56,027 bases of DNA. Origin: Clostridia bacterium. GTDB taxonomy: Bacteria > Bacillota > Clostridia > Oscillospirales > CAG-272. Shown here piece after piece: positions 42,301 to 50,852 of this stretch (its first letter is position 1; each line of letters opens with the position of its first letter). The position numbers were made by a program, and so were the translations under genes. The notes under the pieces are model-generated. The model was given only the letters and a program-made list of their open reading frames with translations, ran no database searches and was not told the origin of the DNA. Location of the stretch: the NCBI GenBank assembly GCA_017961575.1, contig JAGCXA010000037.1, forward strand, positions 1 to 56,027, written 5' to 3'.

Positions 42301-42939
42301 AATATCGGTCCCGTCAATCCCGGCGCAGTCGAAGAGTACGATTCCGTCAAGACCGAATACGAGGCGAACAAGGCGCAGCTCGAAGACCTTGAAACGTCGT
42401 ACAAAGAGATTCTGAACGTGATCTCCCGACTTGAAGTCGAGATGAAGCGCACCTTCCTTGAAGTGTTCAATCAGATCAACGAAAACTTCGGCGTCGTGTT
42501 CCGTGATCTCTTCGGCGGCGGATCCGCCGAACTGTCGCTGACCGATCCGGACGACGTTCTGAACACAGGCATCGAGATAAAGGCGGCGCCTCCCGGCAAG
42601 ATCATCAAGAATATGGCGCTGCTCTCGGGCGGTGAACAGACCTTCGTCGCGATCGCGCTCCTGTTCTCGATCCTGAAAGTCAATCCGACGCCGTTCAGCA
42701 TCCTCGACGAGATCGAGGCGGCGCTCGACGAGGTCAACGTCTACCGCCTCGGCGAATACATCAAGCGTTCCTTCCCGGAAACGCAGTTCATTCTGATCAC
42801 TCACCGTCGCGGAACGATGGAGATCGCCGACCGTCTCTACGGCGTCACGATGCCGGACCGCGGCGTCTCCAAGGTCATTCCGCTCGACGTGAACGAGATC
42901 GAAAGCAAGCAGAAGGAGTTATTCGATGGGGTTCTTTGA
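39331..42939 (+). CDS. smc: Chromosome segregation protein SMC
   Basis: 1202-residue condensin ATPase. N-terminal head: Walker A GPNGSGKSN at residues 31-39 and the R/Q-loop region. Coiled coils run ~165-500 and ~675-1010. The hinge (~510-670) contains QGYGATVQFIM and LDGQIINAGGAITGGSVR. The C-terminal head has the ABC signature LLSGGEQTFVAIAL near 1091 and Walker B FSILDEIEAALDEVN near 1120. It acts with ScpA and ScpB, encoded 13-15 kb upstream on the opposite strand. It overlaps ftsY by 14 bases. Confidence 0.97.
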   Translation: MYLKCLELHGFKSFPNRTVLTFEKGTTVIVGPNGSGKSNLSDAMRWVLGEISSKTLRGTKMEDVIFGGTNDRRPMGFAEVSVTFDNSDKDNRINFPYDEITVTRRYFRAGESEYMINRKPCRLRDITELFLNTGIGREGYSIVGQGRVAEIISRKSEDRRNIFEEAAGIAKYRLNKRESERKLANTEIDMNRIRDIVSVLEKRVGPLARDAEKAKKYLTVMEEKKAIDVALWLYDTEKIMQDLQKAEDRFKLSTKQLEIVTETLNDLDRQLTDLEGEMTRNRMRSEELVNQIQSVRDRLHALDNRYGVIETEVANFEDRIRSANARIGEIKGQKGALSDERKSEEEKRAGLEAELQKRRDEKTGTQKALEETASRLASMDLKLEEMLTELNDAKGRAVDYRARIEILKKAEDSAGSQNETMFSEIRKYEEIREKLSAEAARCDQAASGFRTKIEETDRVIDEVSADVADLEHDRDEVKAKLNDAYVRQSSTLEKAKSLENLELHFQGYGATVQFIMTEYEKGALNRGVIYGPLSKLISMDDRFHVAVETALGGNIQNIVVDEDETSKAAIRHLVANNAGRATFLSVSTIRAQSETDEIRQAAKYPGYVDRADRVVRSDDKFREIVGWYLSRTVVFDNLDHALACSHALRSRVRIVTLDGQIINAGGAITGGSVRTSGILSRTSDIQKLKDDAKEQGKTIKRLEEELSDLEADLSAKRQTLKDSEQNKELLLTMSRTQFAELDRANANLEANKNLLKKLKLDLETLRSSREESVAERKRLEENLIEAEAEAERLNRERNAYHIERNAVDDQKNELTEEVNRLNLSIAETAKDVEAVDQMIKTISERDVSAVSDIEAQKALIEGYESRIAELRGEREENRRDREEVERELDRVIGSREGVDTDIQTYEKRINELRVKIKNKGNEKDLCYRANVTDGAKRDDLLAEQERLGSRLWQEYEISYEDAVALGYPPVTKENRPELAARLTTIRGILKNIGPVNPGAVEEYDSVKTEYEANKAQLEDLETSYKEILNVISRLEVEMKRTFLEVFNQINENFGVVFRDLFGGGSAELSLTDPDDVLNTGIEIKAAPPGKIIKNMALLSGGEQTFVAIALLFSILKVNPTPFSILDEIEAALDEVNVYRLGEYIKRSFPETQFILITHRRGTMEIADRLYGVTMPDRGVSKVIPLDVNEIESKQKELFDGVL

Positions 42940-43846
42940 GAAACTGAAAGCCGGTCTTTCCAAAACCAAAAAAGCCCTCTTCGGCGGGATCGAGGATCTT
43001 TTCAAGCGTTTTCGCCGCGTCGACGAGGACCTGTTCGACGAGTTGGAGGAACTTCTGATCACCTCCGACGTCGGGGTCGAAACGACCGAGGAACTGCTTG
43101 ACGCCCTGCGCGATAAAGTCAAGGAAGAGAAGATCAAAGAGCCCGAGGAGATCAAAAAGATCCTTTACGCCGAACTTCGCGGTATGATCGGGGACGGCGA
43201 CGGACTGCATCTTTCGACCAAGCCCTCGGTGATCCTCGTGATCGGCGTCAACGGCGTCGGAAAAACCACCTCCATCGGAAAGATGGCGGCTGAACTCAAA
43301 AGCCAAAAGAAAAAGGTGATCGTTGCCGCAGCCGATACCTTCCGCGCCGCCGCCGCCGAACAGCTTGCCGTCTGGTGCGAGCGCGCTGGGGTCGATCTGA
43401 TCCGGCAGGGCGCGGGCGCCGATCCCGCCGCCGTCGTTTTCGATACGATCCAGGCGGCGAAGAGCCGCGGCGCCGACGTCGTGATCGTCGATACGGCGGG
43501 ACGGCTTCACAACAAGAAAAATCTGATGGACGAACTCGCGAAGATCAATCGCGTGATCGCGCGTGAACTTCCCGACGCGGACCGTGAAAACCTGCTCGTC
43601 CTCGACGCGACGACGGGACAGAACGCCGTGATCCAGGCGCGTGAGTTCAAGGAAGCGGCGCAGATCACCGGGTTGATTTTAACGAAACTCGACGGAACGG
43701 CGAAGGGCGGCATCATCCTCTCGATCCGGCGTGAACTCGACATTCCGGTCAAGTTCGTCGGCGTCGGGGAAGGCATCGACGATATGAAACCGTTTGACGC
43801 CGACGAGTTCGCCGACGCGCTGTTCGGTTCGGAGGTCGGGGAATGA
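42926..43846 (+). CDS. ftsY: Signal recognition particle receptor FtsY
   Basis: 306 residues, the compact form without a long acidic N-terminal domain. SRP-type NG GTPase: N-domain helices (~1-95), G1 GVNGVGKTT near 107, [13 protein letters not shown] near 135, [16 protein letters not shown] near 190, [10 protein letters not shown] near 252 and the closing [13 protein letters not shown]. It docks SRP-ribosome complexes at the membrane. ylxM-ffh, often next in Firmicutes, is not here; the XTP pyrophosphatase gene follows with a 4-base overlap. Confidence 0.96.
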   Translation: MGFFEKLKAGLSKTKKALFGGIEDLFKRFRRVDEDLFDELEELLITSDVGVETTEELLDALRDKVKEEKIKEPEEIKKILYAELRGMIGDGDGLHLSTKPSVILVIGVNGVGKTTSIGKMAAELKSQKKKVIVAAADTFRAAAAEQLAVWCERAGVDLIRQGAGADPAAVVFDTIQAAKSRGADVVIVDTAGRLHNKKNLMDELAKINRVIARELPDADRENLLVLDATTGQNAVIQAREFKEAAQITGLILTKLDGTAKGGIILSIRRELDIPVKFVGVGEGIDDMKPFDADEFADALFGSEVGE

Positions 43847-44472
43847 AGATCCTGCTCGCTACGCGCAACAAGAATAAAGCGCGCGAATTTGCCCGGATCC
43901 TCTCGGAATACCGCGACGCGTTAGGTGAAATCGAACTCGTCACACTCGACGACGTCGGGGTGACGGAGGACGTCGAGGAAAACGGATCGACCTTTGAGGA
44001 AAACGCGATGATCAAGGCGAAGGCGGGCGCCGCGACGGGTTACGTCACGCTCGCCGACGATTCCGGGATCGAGGTCGACGCGCTCGGCGGCGCTCCCGGC
44101 ATCTATTCGGCGCGTTTTGCCGGAGGACACGGGAACGACGAGGCGAACAACGCCCTGCTGCTTGAAAAACTGAGCGGCGTACCGCGGGAAAAACGGACGG
44201 CGCGCTACGTCGTCGCCGTCGCCTGCGTTCTGCCCGACGGGGAGAGTTTCACCGTCAGGGGGACGACCGAGGGGCTGATCCTCAACGCGTACGACGGGGA
44301 AGGCGGCTTCGGCTACGATCCGCTCTTCTGGTCGCTCGATCTTCAAAAATCGTTCGGACGAGCCACCCCGGACGAGAAGAACGCCGTCAGCCACAGAGGA
44401 CGCGCCGTCCGGCTCGCCGCAAAGGAACTCGCGGCAAGAATCCGTCCCGAAATGAAAGGAAACGAAAAGTGA
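43843..44472 (+). CDS. rdgB: XTP/dITP diphosphatase (RdgB/HAM1 family)
   Basis: 209 residues; house-cleaning enzyme hydrolysing dITP, XTP and ITP to monophosphates. Motifs: LLATRNKNKAREFARIL at the N terminus, SFxENA-like TFEENAMIKAKA near 50, LADDSGIEVDALGGAPGIYSAR near 68, and EGGFGYDPLFW near 150. Start overlaps ftsY (ATGA) and its stop overlaps yhbY (GTGA), so it is embedded in a coupled series. Confidence 0.94.
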   Translation: MKILLATRNKNKAREFARILSEYRDALGEIELVTLDDVGVTEDVEENGSTFEENAMIKAKAGAATGYVTLADDSGIEVDALGGAPGIYSARFAGGHGNDEANNALLLEKLSGVPREKRTARYVVAVACVLPDGESFTVRGTTEGLILNAYDGEGGFGYDPLFWSLDLQKSFGRATPDEKNAVSHRGRAVRLAAKELAARIRPEMKGNEK

Positions 44473-44783
44473 TTACCAGTAAACAAAGAGCGTATCTCCG
44501 CGGGCTTGCCAACCCTCTCGAACCGATCTTTCAGATCGGGAAGGCGGGCGCGGGCGACGAGGAGCAGATCAAACAGATCGGAAACGCGCTGGAAGCGCGG
44601 GAACTCATCAAACTGCACGTCCTCGAATACTGCCCACAGTCGACGCGCGAAGCCGCCGTCATCGTCGCCGAGGGGTGCGGTGCGGACGTCGTTTCGGTCA
44701 TCGGCGGGAAGTTCGTTCTGTACCGTCCCTCCGAGAGCAAGAGGCGCGACCGCTCGCCCGACCGGATCATTCTCCCGTCATGA
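44469..44783 (+). CDS. yhbY: YhbY/CRM-domain RNA-binding protein
   Basis: 104 residues; a single CRM domain found on pre-50S particles. Recognised by TSKQRAYLRGLANPLEPIFQIGKAG at the N terminus and VSVIGGKFVLYRPS at the C-terminal strand, where GxxxVLYR is diagnostic. The GTG start overlaps rdgB. The last ~12 residues (RRDRSPDRIILPS) are a short basic extension. yhbY-nadD-yqeK-rsfS is a widely conserved order. Confidence 0.92.
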   Translation: MITSKQRAYLRGLANPLEPIFQIGKAGAGDEEQIKQIGNALEARELIKLHVLEYCPQSTREAAVIVAEGCGADVVSVIGGKFVLYRPSESKRRDRSPDRIILPS

Positions 44784-45385
44784 GGATCGGTATTTTCGGC
44801 GGTACGTTCTCCCCTCCGCATAAGGGACACGTGAACGCCGCCGCCTGTTTTCAACGCGAATTCGCGCTCGACAAACTCTTGATCGTTCCGGCGGCGCTCC
44901 CGCCGAACAAAGCGGGCGAAAAGATCCTTGCGGCGCGTCATCGCGTCGCGATGTGCCGTCTCGCCTTCTCGGGGATCCCCGGATGCGAAGTATCCGAAAT
45001 GGAACTCTTGCGCGGCGGGACGAGTTACACCTATCTGACTCTGACGGAATTGACCGCGCCGGGACACGAACTCTATCTTCTGATGGGGTCGGATATGTTC
45101 CTCACGCTCGGTTCGTGGCGTCGCCCCGAAACGATCCTGCGTCTTGCGACGGTGGTCGCTGCGGGACGGCTGAACGATCCCGCGGAAGCGGACGCGATCA
45201 AAAGGACGAGGGAAGCGCTGCTCGCCGCCTACGGCGGGGACGTGCGCCTGCTCGACAATCCCGTGACCGAGGTCTCCTCGACGTTTCTGCGCGACCGGAT
45301 CACGGCGGGGGAGGATACGTCGGAATGGCTCACAGAACCCGTCCGCGCGTATATCGAGAAAGAGAAACTATATGATCGGCGATAA
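44780..45385 (+). CDS. nadD: Nicotinate-nucleotide adenylyltransferase
   Basis: 201 residues. Adenylates nicotinate mononucleotide to deamido-NAD, the step after NadC (3.5 kb). The nucleotidyltransferase motif GGTFSPPHKGHVN is at residues 6-18; a second motif is the C-terminal EVSSTFLRDRI (ISSTxIR-like) near 168. ATG 44780 overlaps the yhbY stop (ATGA); a longer frame back to 44675 would run through yhbY and is rejected. It overlaps yqeK by 14 bases. Confidence 0.95.
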   Translation: MRIGIFGGTFSPPHKGHVNAAACFQREFALDKLLIVPAALPPNKAGEKILAARHRVAMCRLAFSGIPGCEVSEMELLRGGTSYTYLTLTELTAPGHELYLLMGSDMFLTLGSWRRPETILRLATVVAAGRLNDPAEADAIKRTREALLAAYGGDVRLLDNPVTEVSSTFLRDRITAGEDTSEWLTEPVRAYIEKEKLYDRR

Positions 45386-46031
45386 AGAACTTGCGGAACT
45401 GAAAGAACGGGTCGGTCGGCGCCTCTCCGAAAAGCGATTCCGTCACACGGAAGGTGTGGTGGAAGAGATCGCCCGGATGGGAGAGATCTATCTCCCCGAC
45501 GCGATCCCCGAACTCAAAGCGGCGGCGCTCCTGCACGACGTCGCGAAGGAACTTCCGATCGAGGAACAGATCCAAATCTGTCGCGAATACGGCGATCCGG
45601 AACTTGATTCCGCCGTCAATTCGCCCGCGATCCTGCACGGACACGCTGCCTCGTATCTGATCCTCGAAATCGAGCCGAAATACGATCTGCCCGAAATTAT
45701 CTCCGCAATTTATAAGCATACGACCGGCGGAGAGAAGATGTCCGTCTTCGACAAACTGCTTTTCCTCGCGGATTTTATCGAGCCGAACCGCCCTTGGCAG
45801 CCTTGCCGGGACGCGCGCGAGGCGTTTTGGTCGAATATGCCCTCCGACGCCGACGCGCGGACGCGCCATCTTGACGAATCCGTTCTGTCCGTCCTTGAAT
45901 TTACCCTCCGCTATTTAAGGGACAGAGGCACCGAGCCCGACCCCGCGACCGAACGGTCCGCCGCGTCCCTTCGCCGCAAACTGAACGAAACGAATTCTTC
46001 ACATCAAATTAAGGAGAACCCGAATGATTGA
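45372..46031 (+). CDS. yqeK: HD-domain hydrolase YqeK (symmetrical Ap4A hydrolase type)
   Basis: 219 residues. HD domain with RHTEGVVEEIARMG near 22, AALLHDVAKEL near 52 and the downstream KHTTGGEKMSVFDKLLFLADFIEP near 113, typical of YqeK, which splits diadenosine tetraphosphate into two ADP. The C-terminal ~25 residues are a charged extension. Overlaps nadD by 14 and rsfS by 8 bases. Confidence 0.92.
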   Translation: MIGDKELAELKERVGRRLSEKRFRHTEGVVEEIARMGEIYLPDAIPELKAAALLHDVAKELPIEEQIQICREYGDPELDSAVNSPAILHGHAASYLILEIEPKYDLPEIISAIYKHTTGGEKMSVFDKLLFLADFIEPNRPWQPCRDAREAFWSNMPSDADARTRHLDESVLSVLEFTLRYLRDRGTEPDPATERSAASLRRKLNETNSSHQIKENPND

Positions 46032-46458
46032 CGAAACCGAAATCCGCGAAACCCCGACCGTCCCCGATATGACGAACGCCGAGCCGCTTGCGCTCGCGCG
46101 CGAAGCCGCGAAGATCCTTCTGAACAAAAAGGCGTTCGCTCTGAAATTGCTTTCCGTCTTCGACGTGACGGTGATCGCCGACTACTACGTGATCGTGACC
46201 GGGCGTTCCTCGACGCAGATCAAGGCGCTCGCGGACGACCTCGTTTACGAGATGGGGCGGAGGGGAGTTTCCTGCGCTCATCTTGAAGGAAGGGACGGCG
46301 GCGCCTGGATCCTTTGCGATTTCGGTGCCGTGATCGTTCATATTTTCGATAAGGAATCCCGCGAATATTATCACCTGGAACGCCTCGCGTCCCCCGACGC
46401 CGAGGTTGATTGCGCCGACCTGCTCACCCCCGACGAAAAACAGGAATCCATCCGATAA
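46024..46458 (+). CDS. rsfS: Ribosomal silencing factor RsfS
   Basis: 144 residues. Binds L14 and blocks subunit joining when nutrients fall. The family core begins near residue 22 (ALAREAAKILLNKKA) and includes TVIADYYVIVTGRSSTQIKALAD near 48 and GAWILCDFGAVIVHIFDKESREYYHLERL near 95. The first ~20 residues and the last ~18 are non-conserved extensions. TAAGGAG lies just before the ATG, within yqeK. leuS follows after 12 bases. Confidence 0.94.
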   Translation: MIDETEIRETPTVPDMTNAEPLALAREAAKILLNKKAFALKLLSVFDVTVIADYYVIVTGRSSTQIKALADDLVYEMGRRGVSCAHLEGRDGGAWILCDFGAVIVHIFDKESREYYHLERLASPDAEVDCADLLTPDEKQESIR

Positions 46459-46470
46459 AGGAAGTACGAT

Positions 46471-48873
46471 ATGAAACACGATTTCAAGACGATTGAATCA
46501 AAATGGCAGAAGAGATGGGACGAGGAAAACGCCTTCGCCGCGTCGAACGACTTTTCGAAGCCGAAATACTATACGCTCGTGGAGTTCCCGTACCCGTCGG
46601 GAAACGGGCTGCACGTCGGGCATCCGCGTTCCTACACCGCGCTCGACATCGTTTCGAGAAAGAGACGGATGCAGGGCTATAACGTCCTGTTCCCGATGGG
46701 ATGGGACGCCTTCGGTCTTCCGACCGAGAACTTCGCGATCAAGAACCATATCCATCCGCGCATCGTGACCGAACGGAACGTCGCGCGTTTCAAGGCGCAG
46801 TTGAAATCGCTCGGTCTCTCCTTCGATTGGAGCCGCGAGATCAACACCACCGATCCCGACTACTACAAATGGACGCAATGGATCTTCCTCAAACTTTTTG
46901 AGAAGGGACTCGCCTACAAAAAGAAGATGTCGGTCAACTTCTGCACGTCCTGCAAGGTCGTGCTGGCGAACGAGGAGGTCGTGAACGGCGTCTGCGAGCG
47001 TTGCGGCGCTCCCGTCATCCATAAGGTCAAGGAACAATGGATGCTGAAAATCACGGCGTACGCCGACCGTCTGATCGACGATCTCGACGGGCTTGACTTC
47101 ATCGAGAAGGTCAAGACCCAACAGATCAACTGGATCGGACGTTCGACCGGCGCCGAGGTCACCTTTGAAACGACGGCGGGCGATCCCTTGAAAATCTATA
47201 CGACCCGTCCCGACACGCTTTTCGGCGCGACCTATATGGTCATCGCCCCCGAACACGAGTACGTCGACCGTTGGAAGAACCGGCTCAAAAACTACGCTGA
47301 AGCCGTCGCTTACCGTGAAGAGGCGGGACGAAAGTCCGACTTCGAGCGCACCGAACTCGCGAAAGAGAAAACGGGCGTGAAACTCGACGGCGTCGAGGCG
47401 ATCAACCCGGTCAACGGACGCAAGATCCCGATCTTTATCTCCGACTACGTTCTTTCGGGCTACGGCACCGGCGCGATCATGGCGGTTCCGGCGCACGACG
47501 ACCGCGACTGGGAGTTCGCGAAGAAGTTCGGGCTTCCGATCGTGGAGGTGGTCGCGGGCGGCGACGTTCAGGCGGCGGCGTTTACCGACACCGAAACCGG
47601 CAGGATGGTCAATTCCGGCTTCCTTGACGGTCTTGAAGTATCCGAGGCGAAAGAAAAGATCATCGCGTACTTGACCGAGAAGGGGATCGGCGTCAAGAAG
47701 ATCAACTTTAAGCTCCGCGATTGGGTTTTCTCCCGTCAGAGATATTGGGGCGAACCGATCCCGCTCGTCAACTGCGAAAAGTGCGGATGGGTCGGCGTGC
47801 CGGAGAACGAACTCCCCCTGACGCTCCCCGACGTCGAGTCCTACGAGCCGACCGAGACCGGCGAATCGCCGCTCGCTCTGATGACCGACTGGGTCAACTG
47901 CAAGTGCCCGAAGTGCGGCGGTCCCGCCAAGCGCGAGACCGACACGATGCCGCAATGGGCAGGCTCGTCCTGGTACTTCCTCCGTTACTGCGATCCCCAC
48001 AACGACAAAGCGTTGGCGTCGAAGGAAGCGCTTGAATACTGGATGCCGGTCGACTGGTACAACGGCGGGATGGAGCACACCACGCTTCACCTTCTGTACT
48101 CCCGTTTCTGGGCGAAGTTCCTCTACGATATCGACGTTCTGAAAGAGAAGGAACCTTACAAGAAACGCACCTCGCACGGTATGATCCTCGGCGAGAACGG
48201 CGAGAAGATGTCGAAATCCCGCGGCAACGTCGTCAACCCCGACGACATCGTGAACGAGTACGGCGCCGACACGATGCGTCTGTTCGAGATGTTCATTGGC
48301 GACTTTGAGAAGTCCGCTCCTTGGAATCCGCAGTCGATCAAGGGATGCAAGCGCTTCCTCGAACGGTTCGCGGGGCTTACCGATTTAGCGAAAGGGAGAG
48401 GCGTTACGCCCTCGCTCGAAAAATCCTTCCACAAGACCGTGAAGAAGGTTTCCGAAGATATTGAAGCGATGAAGTTCAACACCGCCATCGCCGCGATGAT
48501 GTCGCTCATCAACGAGATCTACGACGCGGGAACCCTGACGCTCGACGAACTCTCGCTCTTCTCGAAGATCCTTTCTCCCTTCGCCCCGCATCTTGCCGAG
48601 GAGGTCTACGCCTTCTGCGGAGGGAAGGGGCTTGCGTCCCTTGCCGCGTGGCCCGACTTTGACGAGTCGAAGACCGCCGACGACGAGGTCGCGTTCCCGA
48701 TCCAGATCAACGGAAAGGTTCGCGCCGTCGTGACGATCCCCGCCGACGCCGACAAGGACGCCATCCTTTCGATCGCGAAAGCAGACGAGAAGATCGCCGC
48801 CGCGCTCGCGGGCAAGACCGTCGTCAAAGAGATCGTCGTTCCCGGCAAGATCGTAAACATCGTGATCCGCTGA
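46471..48873 (+). CDS. leuS: Leucyl-tRNA synthetase
   Basis: Class I synthetase, 800 residues. HIGH-type motif [12 protein letters not shown] near 46, zinc-type cysteines CTSCK...CERCG near 160 and CEKCG...CPKCG near 430-490, the CP1 editing domain ~220-390 with [19 protein letters not shown] near 247, [14 protein letters not shown] near 500 and KMSKS within [10 protein letters not shown] near 578. A C-terminal anticodon domain is present. No T-box leader is possible: only 12 bases separate it from rsfS, so expression depends on the upstream run. AAAGGAAG precedes the ATG. Confidence 0.97.
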   Translation: MKHDFKTIESKWQKRWDEENAFAASNDFSKPKYYTLVEFPYPSGNGLHVGHPRSYTALDIVSRKRRMQGYNVLFPMGWDAFGLPTENFAIKNHIHPRIVTERNVARFKAQLKSLGLSFDWSREINTTDPDYYKWTQWIFLKLFEKGLAYKKKMSVNFCTSCKVVLANEEVVNGVCERCGAPVIHKVKEQWMLKITAYADRLIDDLDGLDFIEKVKTQQINWIGRSTGAEVTFETTAGDPLKIYTTRPDTLFGATYMVIAPEHEYVDRWKNRLKNYAEAVAYREEAGRKSDFERTELAKEKTGVKLDGVEAINPVNGRKIPIFISDYVLSGYGTGAIMAVPAHDDRDWEFAKKFGLPIVEVVAGGDVQAAAFTDTETGRMVNSGFLDGLEVSEAKEKIIAYLTEKGIGVKKINFKLRDWVFSRQRYWGEPIPLVNCEKCGWVGVPENELPLTLPDVESYEPTETGESPLALMTDWVNCKCPKCGGPAKRETDTMPQWAGSSWYFLRYCDPHNDKALASKEALEYWMPVDWYNGGMEHTTLHLLYSRFWAKFLYDIDVLKEKEPYKKRTSHGMILGENGEKMSKSRGNVVNPDDIVNEYGADTMRLFEMFIGDFEKSAPWNPQSIKGCKRFLERFAGLTDLAKGRGVTPSLEKSFHKTVKKVSEDIEAMKFNTAIAAMMSLINEIYDAGTLTLDELSLFSKILSPFAPHLAEEVYAFCGGKGLASLAAWPDFDESKTADDEVAFPIQINGKVRAVVTIPADADKDAILSIAKADEKIAAALAGKTVVKEIVVPGKIVNIVIR

Positions 48874-48894
48874 ACGGACCGGAAGGAGGCCGCT

Positions 48895-49932
48895 ATGCTC
48901 GAAAACCTGCCGCAGCGCGAATTCGACGTCCTCGGGATCGGGGAAGTTATGCTCCGTCTGTCCCCGGAGGGGAAAGACCGGATCTCGCAGAGCGAGTCCT
49001 TTGAGAAACGCGCGGGCGGATCGGAACTCAACGTCGTGTCCGGTATTTCTCAGCTCGGTCTTCGGACCGGGATCGTCACGCGCCTCCCCGACAACGAGAT
49101 CGGAAAGTTCATCAAGAATAAGATCCGTTATACCGGGACGAGCGACGACTTCGTCACCTACGACACGACCCCCGAAAAGCGGCTCGGTATCTACTACTAC
49201 GAGAGCGGCGCTTATCCGCGCGTCTCGGTCGTTTCCTACGACCGTACCGATTCTTCCTTCGTCCGCTTTTCGCTTAACGAACTTGATCCGAAAATCTATT
49301 CGTCCTGCAAGGTCTTTCATTTGAGTGGGATCACCCTCGCGCTCGGAGATTCACTTCGCAGTCAGGTGATCGAGATGATCCGCCGCTTCCACGAGAACGG
49401 CACCTTGATCTCCTTCGACGTCAACTACCGCGCCGCGCTCTGGAGCGAAGAGGAGGCGAAGAAGACCGTCGAATCGATCCTTCCTTTCGTCAATCTTCTC
49501 TTCGTTTCGGAGGAAACGCTCCGCAGGATGCTCGCGCGGAAAGGGGAACTCAAAGAGATCCACCGCGCGCTTGCCAAGGAGTACCCGAATCTGAAAATGA
49601 TCGCGAGCACCCAGCGCGCGGTCATCTCTCCCACGCGCCATAACTTCGGCAGTCTCGTTTACGACGCCGCGGAGGATCGGCACTACGCCGAGGAACCCTA
49701 CCGCGAGATCGAGGTTGTCGACAGGATCGGGAGCGGCGACGCCTACGTCGCGGGGGCGCTCTACGGCGTTCTGCAATACCACGATATTGAACGAGCCGCG
49801 CAATTCGGCGACGCGATGTCCGCGATCAAGAATACGATCCCCGGCGATATGACGGTCTGCGACCTGCACGACGTTACCCGCGTCATCGCGGCGCACCTTT
49901 CGACCGGCCCCAAGAACGAAATGGTCAGATAA
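48895..49932 (+). CDS. PfkB-family carbohydrate kinase (KDG-kinase-like)
   Basis: 345 residues, ribokinase fold. N-terminal GEVMLRLSPEGKDRI near 17, KRAGGSELNVVSGISQLGLRTGIVTRLPDNEIG near 39 (substrate-binding GGxxxN), SFDVNYRAALW near 175 and the C-terminal catalytic DRIGSGDAYVAGALYG near 280 with the general-base Asp. The LRLSP and FDVNYR signatures are commonest in 2-keto-3-deoxygluconate kinases, but specificity cannot be fixed. No partner sugar gene is adjacent; its place after leuS with AAGGAGG and a terminator behind suggests it rides on the long operon. Confidence 0.85.
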   Translation: MLENLPQREFDVLGIGEVMLRLSPEGKDRISQSESFEKRAGGSELNVVSGISQLGLRTGIVTRLPDNEIGKFIKNKIRYTGTSDDFVTYDTTPEKRLGIYYYESGAYPRVSVVSYDRTDSSFVRFSLNELDPKIYSSCKVFHLSGITLALGDSLRSQVIEMIRRFHENGTLISFDVNYRAALWSEEEAKKTVESILPFVNLLFVSEETLRRMLARKGELKEIHRALAKEYPNLKMIASTQRAVISPTRHNFGSLVYDAAEDRHYAEEPYREIEVVDRIGSGDAYVAGALYGVLQYHDIERAAQFGDAMSAIKNTIPGDMTVCDLHDVTRVIAAHLSTGPKNEMVR

Positions 49933-49950
49933 ACAGAAAAACAAAGAAAC

Positions 49951-49989
49951 ACGCCGTCCGGCTCGTCCGGGCGGCGTATTCTTTTCCTA
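49951..49989. terminator. Bidirectional terminator between pfkB-type gene and znuB
   Basis: An 11-bp stem (49951-49961 with 49967-49977, one G-T pair) around loop CTCGT. It is followed on the plus strand by ATTCTTTTCC and on the minus strand by a T-rich GTTTCTTTGTTTTTC. It lies between two convergent genes. Confidence 0.8.
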
Positions 49990-50000
49990 TTCTTTTACGG

Positions 50001-50852
50001 TTACGCTTTTCTTTTCGCGAACGCCCCGATCACAAGGAAGATCACGAATCCGACGATGTCGGTCGCGACGATGGTCGAACCGACCGGGGTTCCTGCGACG
50101 ATGGCGATCAGAATGCCGAGGAAGGCGCCGACGACCGAGAAGACGCCGGAACAGATCGTGACCGACCGGAAACTCTTGAAGACGCGCATCGCCGAGAGAG
50201 CGGGGAAGATCACGAGCGCCGAGATCAGGAGCGACCCGACCAGATTCATGGCAAGCACGATGATCACGGCGATCACGACGGCGATCAAAAGATTGTAAAG
50301 CCCGGTTCTGACCCCGGTCGCTTTCGCGAAATTCTCGTCGAAGGTCACCGAGAAGATCTTGTTGTAAAAGAGGACGAAGATCACGATCACGATCCCGGAA
50401 AGGACGGTACTCAGCCATACCTCGGTCAAGGTCAGCGTCAGAATCGAGACCGAACCGAAGAGCGTCGAGCAGACGTCCCCGGAAATATTGCTTGATTTCG
50501 AGAACAGATTCATCAGAAGGTATCCGATCGCAAGGGCGCCGACCGAGATCATCGCGACGGCGGCGTCGCCCTTGATCTTGGTGTTCTGTCCCGTTCTGAG
50601 GAGCAGGATCGCCGAGAGCGTCGTCACGGCGAGGATCAGGGGCATATCGTTCGTAAGTCCCACGACGGCGGCGATCGCCATCGCGCCGAACGCGACGTGC
50701 GAAAGTCCGTCCCCGATGAAGGAAAACCGTTTCAGGACCAGCGTCACGCCGAGAAGCGAGGAGCAGAGAGCGATCAGAACGCCGACGATCAGGGCGTACT
50801 GAACGAAGGAGAATTGGAGGTAAAGCGACAGTTTATCGAATATCTCGGTCAT
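50001..50852 (-). CDS. znuB: Metal ABC transporter permease (ZnuB-like)
   Basis: 283-residue ABC-3 family permease with about eight membrane helices. The family motif VLKRFSFIGDGLSHVAFGAMA is near residue 38, SVGALAIGYLLMN near 102 and NLVGSLLISALVIFPALSA near 200. It moves zinc or manganese across the membrane with ZnuC; the ATG overlaps the znuC stop by 4 bases. Zinc rather than manganese is inferred from the neighbouring binding protein's His-rich loop and from the Zur-type regulator. Confidence 0.92.
   Translation of the reverse strand: MTEIFDKLSLYLQFSFVQYALIVGVLIALCSSLLGVTLVLKRFSFIGDGLSHVAFGAMAIAAVVGLTNDMPLILAVTTLSAILLLRTGQNTKIKGDAAVAMISVGALAIGYLLMNLFSKSSNISGDVCSTLFGSVSILTLTLTEVWLSTVLSGIVIVIFVLFYNKIFSVTFDENFAKATGVRTGLYNLLIAVVIAVIIVLAMNLVGSLLISALVIFPALSAMRVFKSFRSVTICSGVFSVVGAFLGILIAIVAGTPVGSTIVATDIVGFVIFLVIGAFAKRKA

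Noticed and set aside
40567-42804. Long minus-strand open frame opposite smc (745 codons); similar frames opposite topA, pckG and leuS
   Set aside because: Shadows of GC-rich genes with low-complexity, Arg/Asp-rich translations and no start signals.
46459-46470. T-box riboswitch before leuS
   Set aside because: Only 12 bases separate rsfS and leuS; there is no room for a leader RNA.
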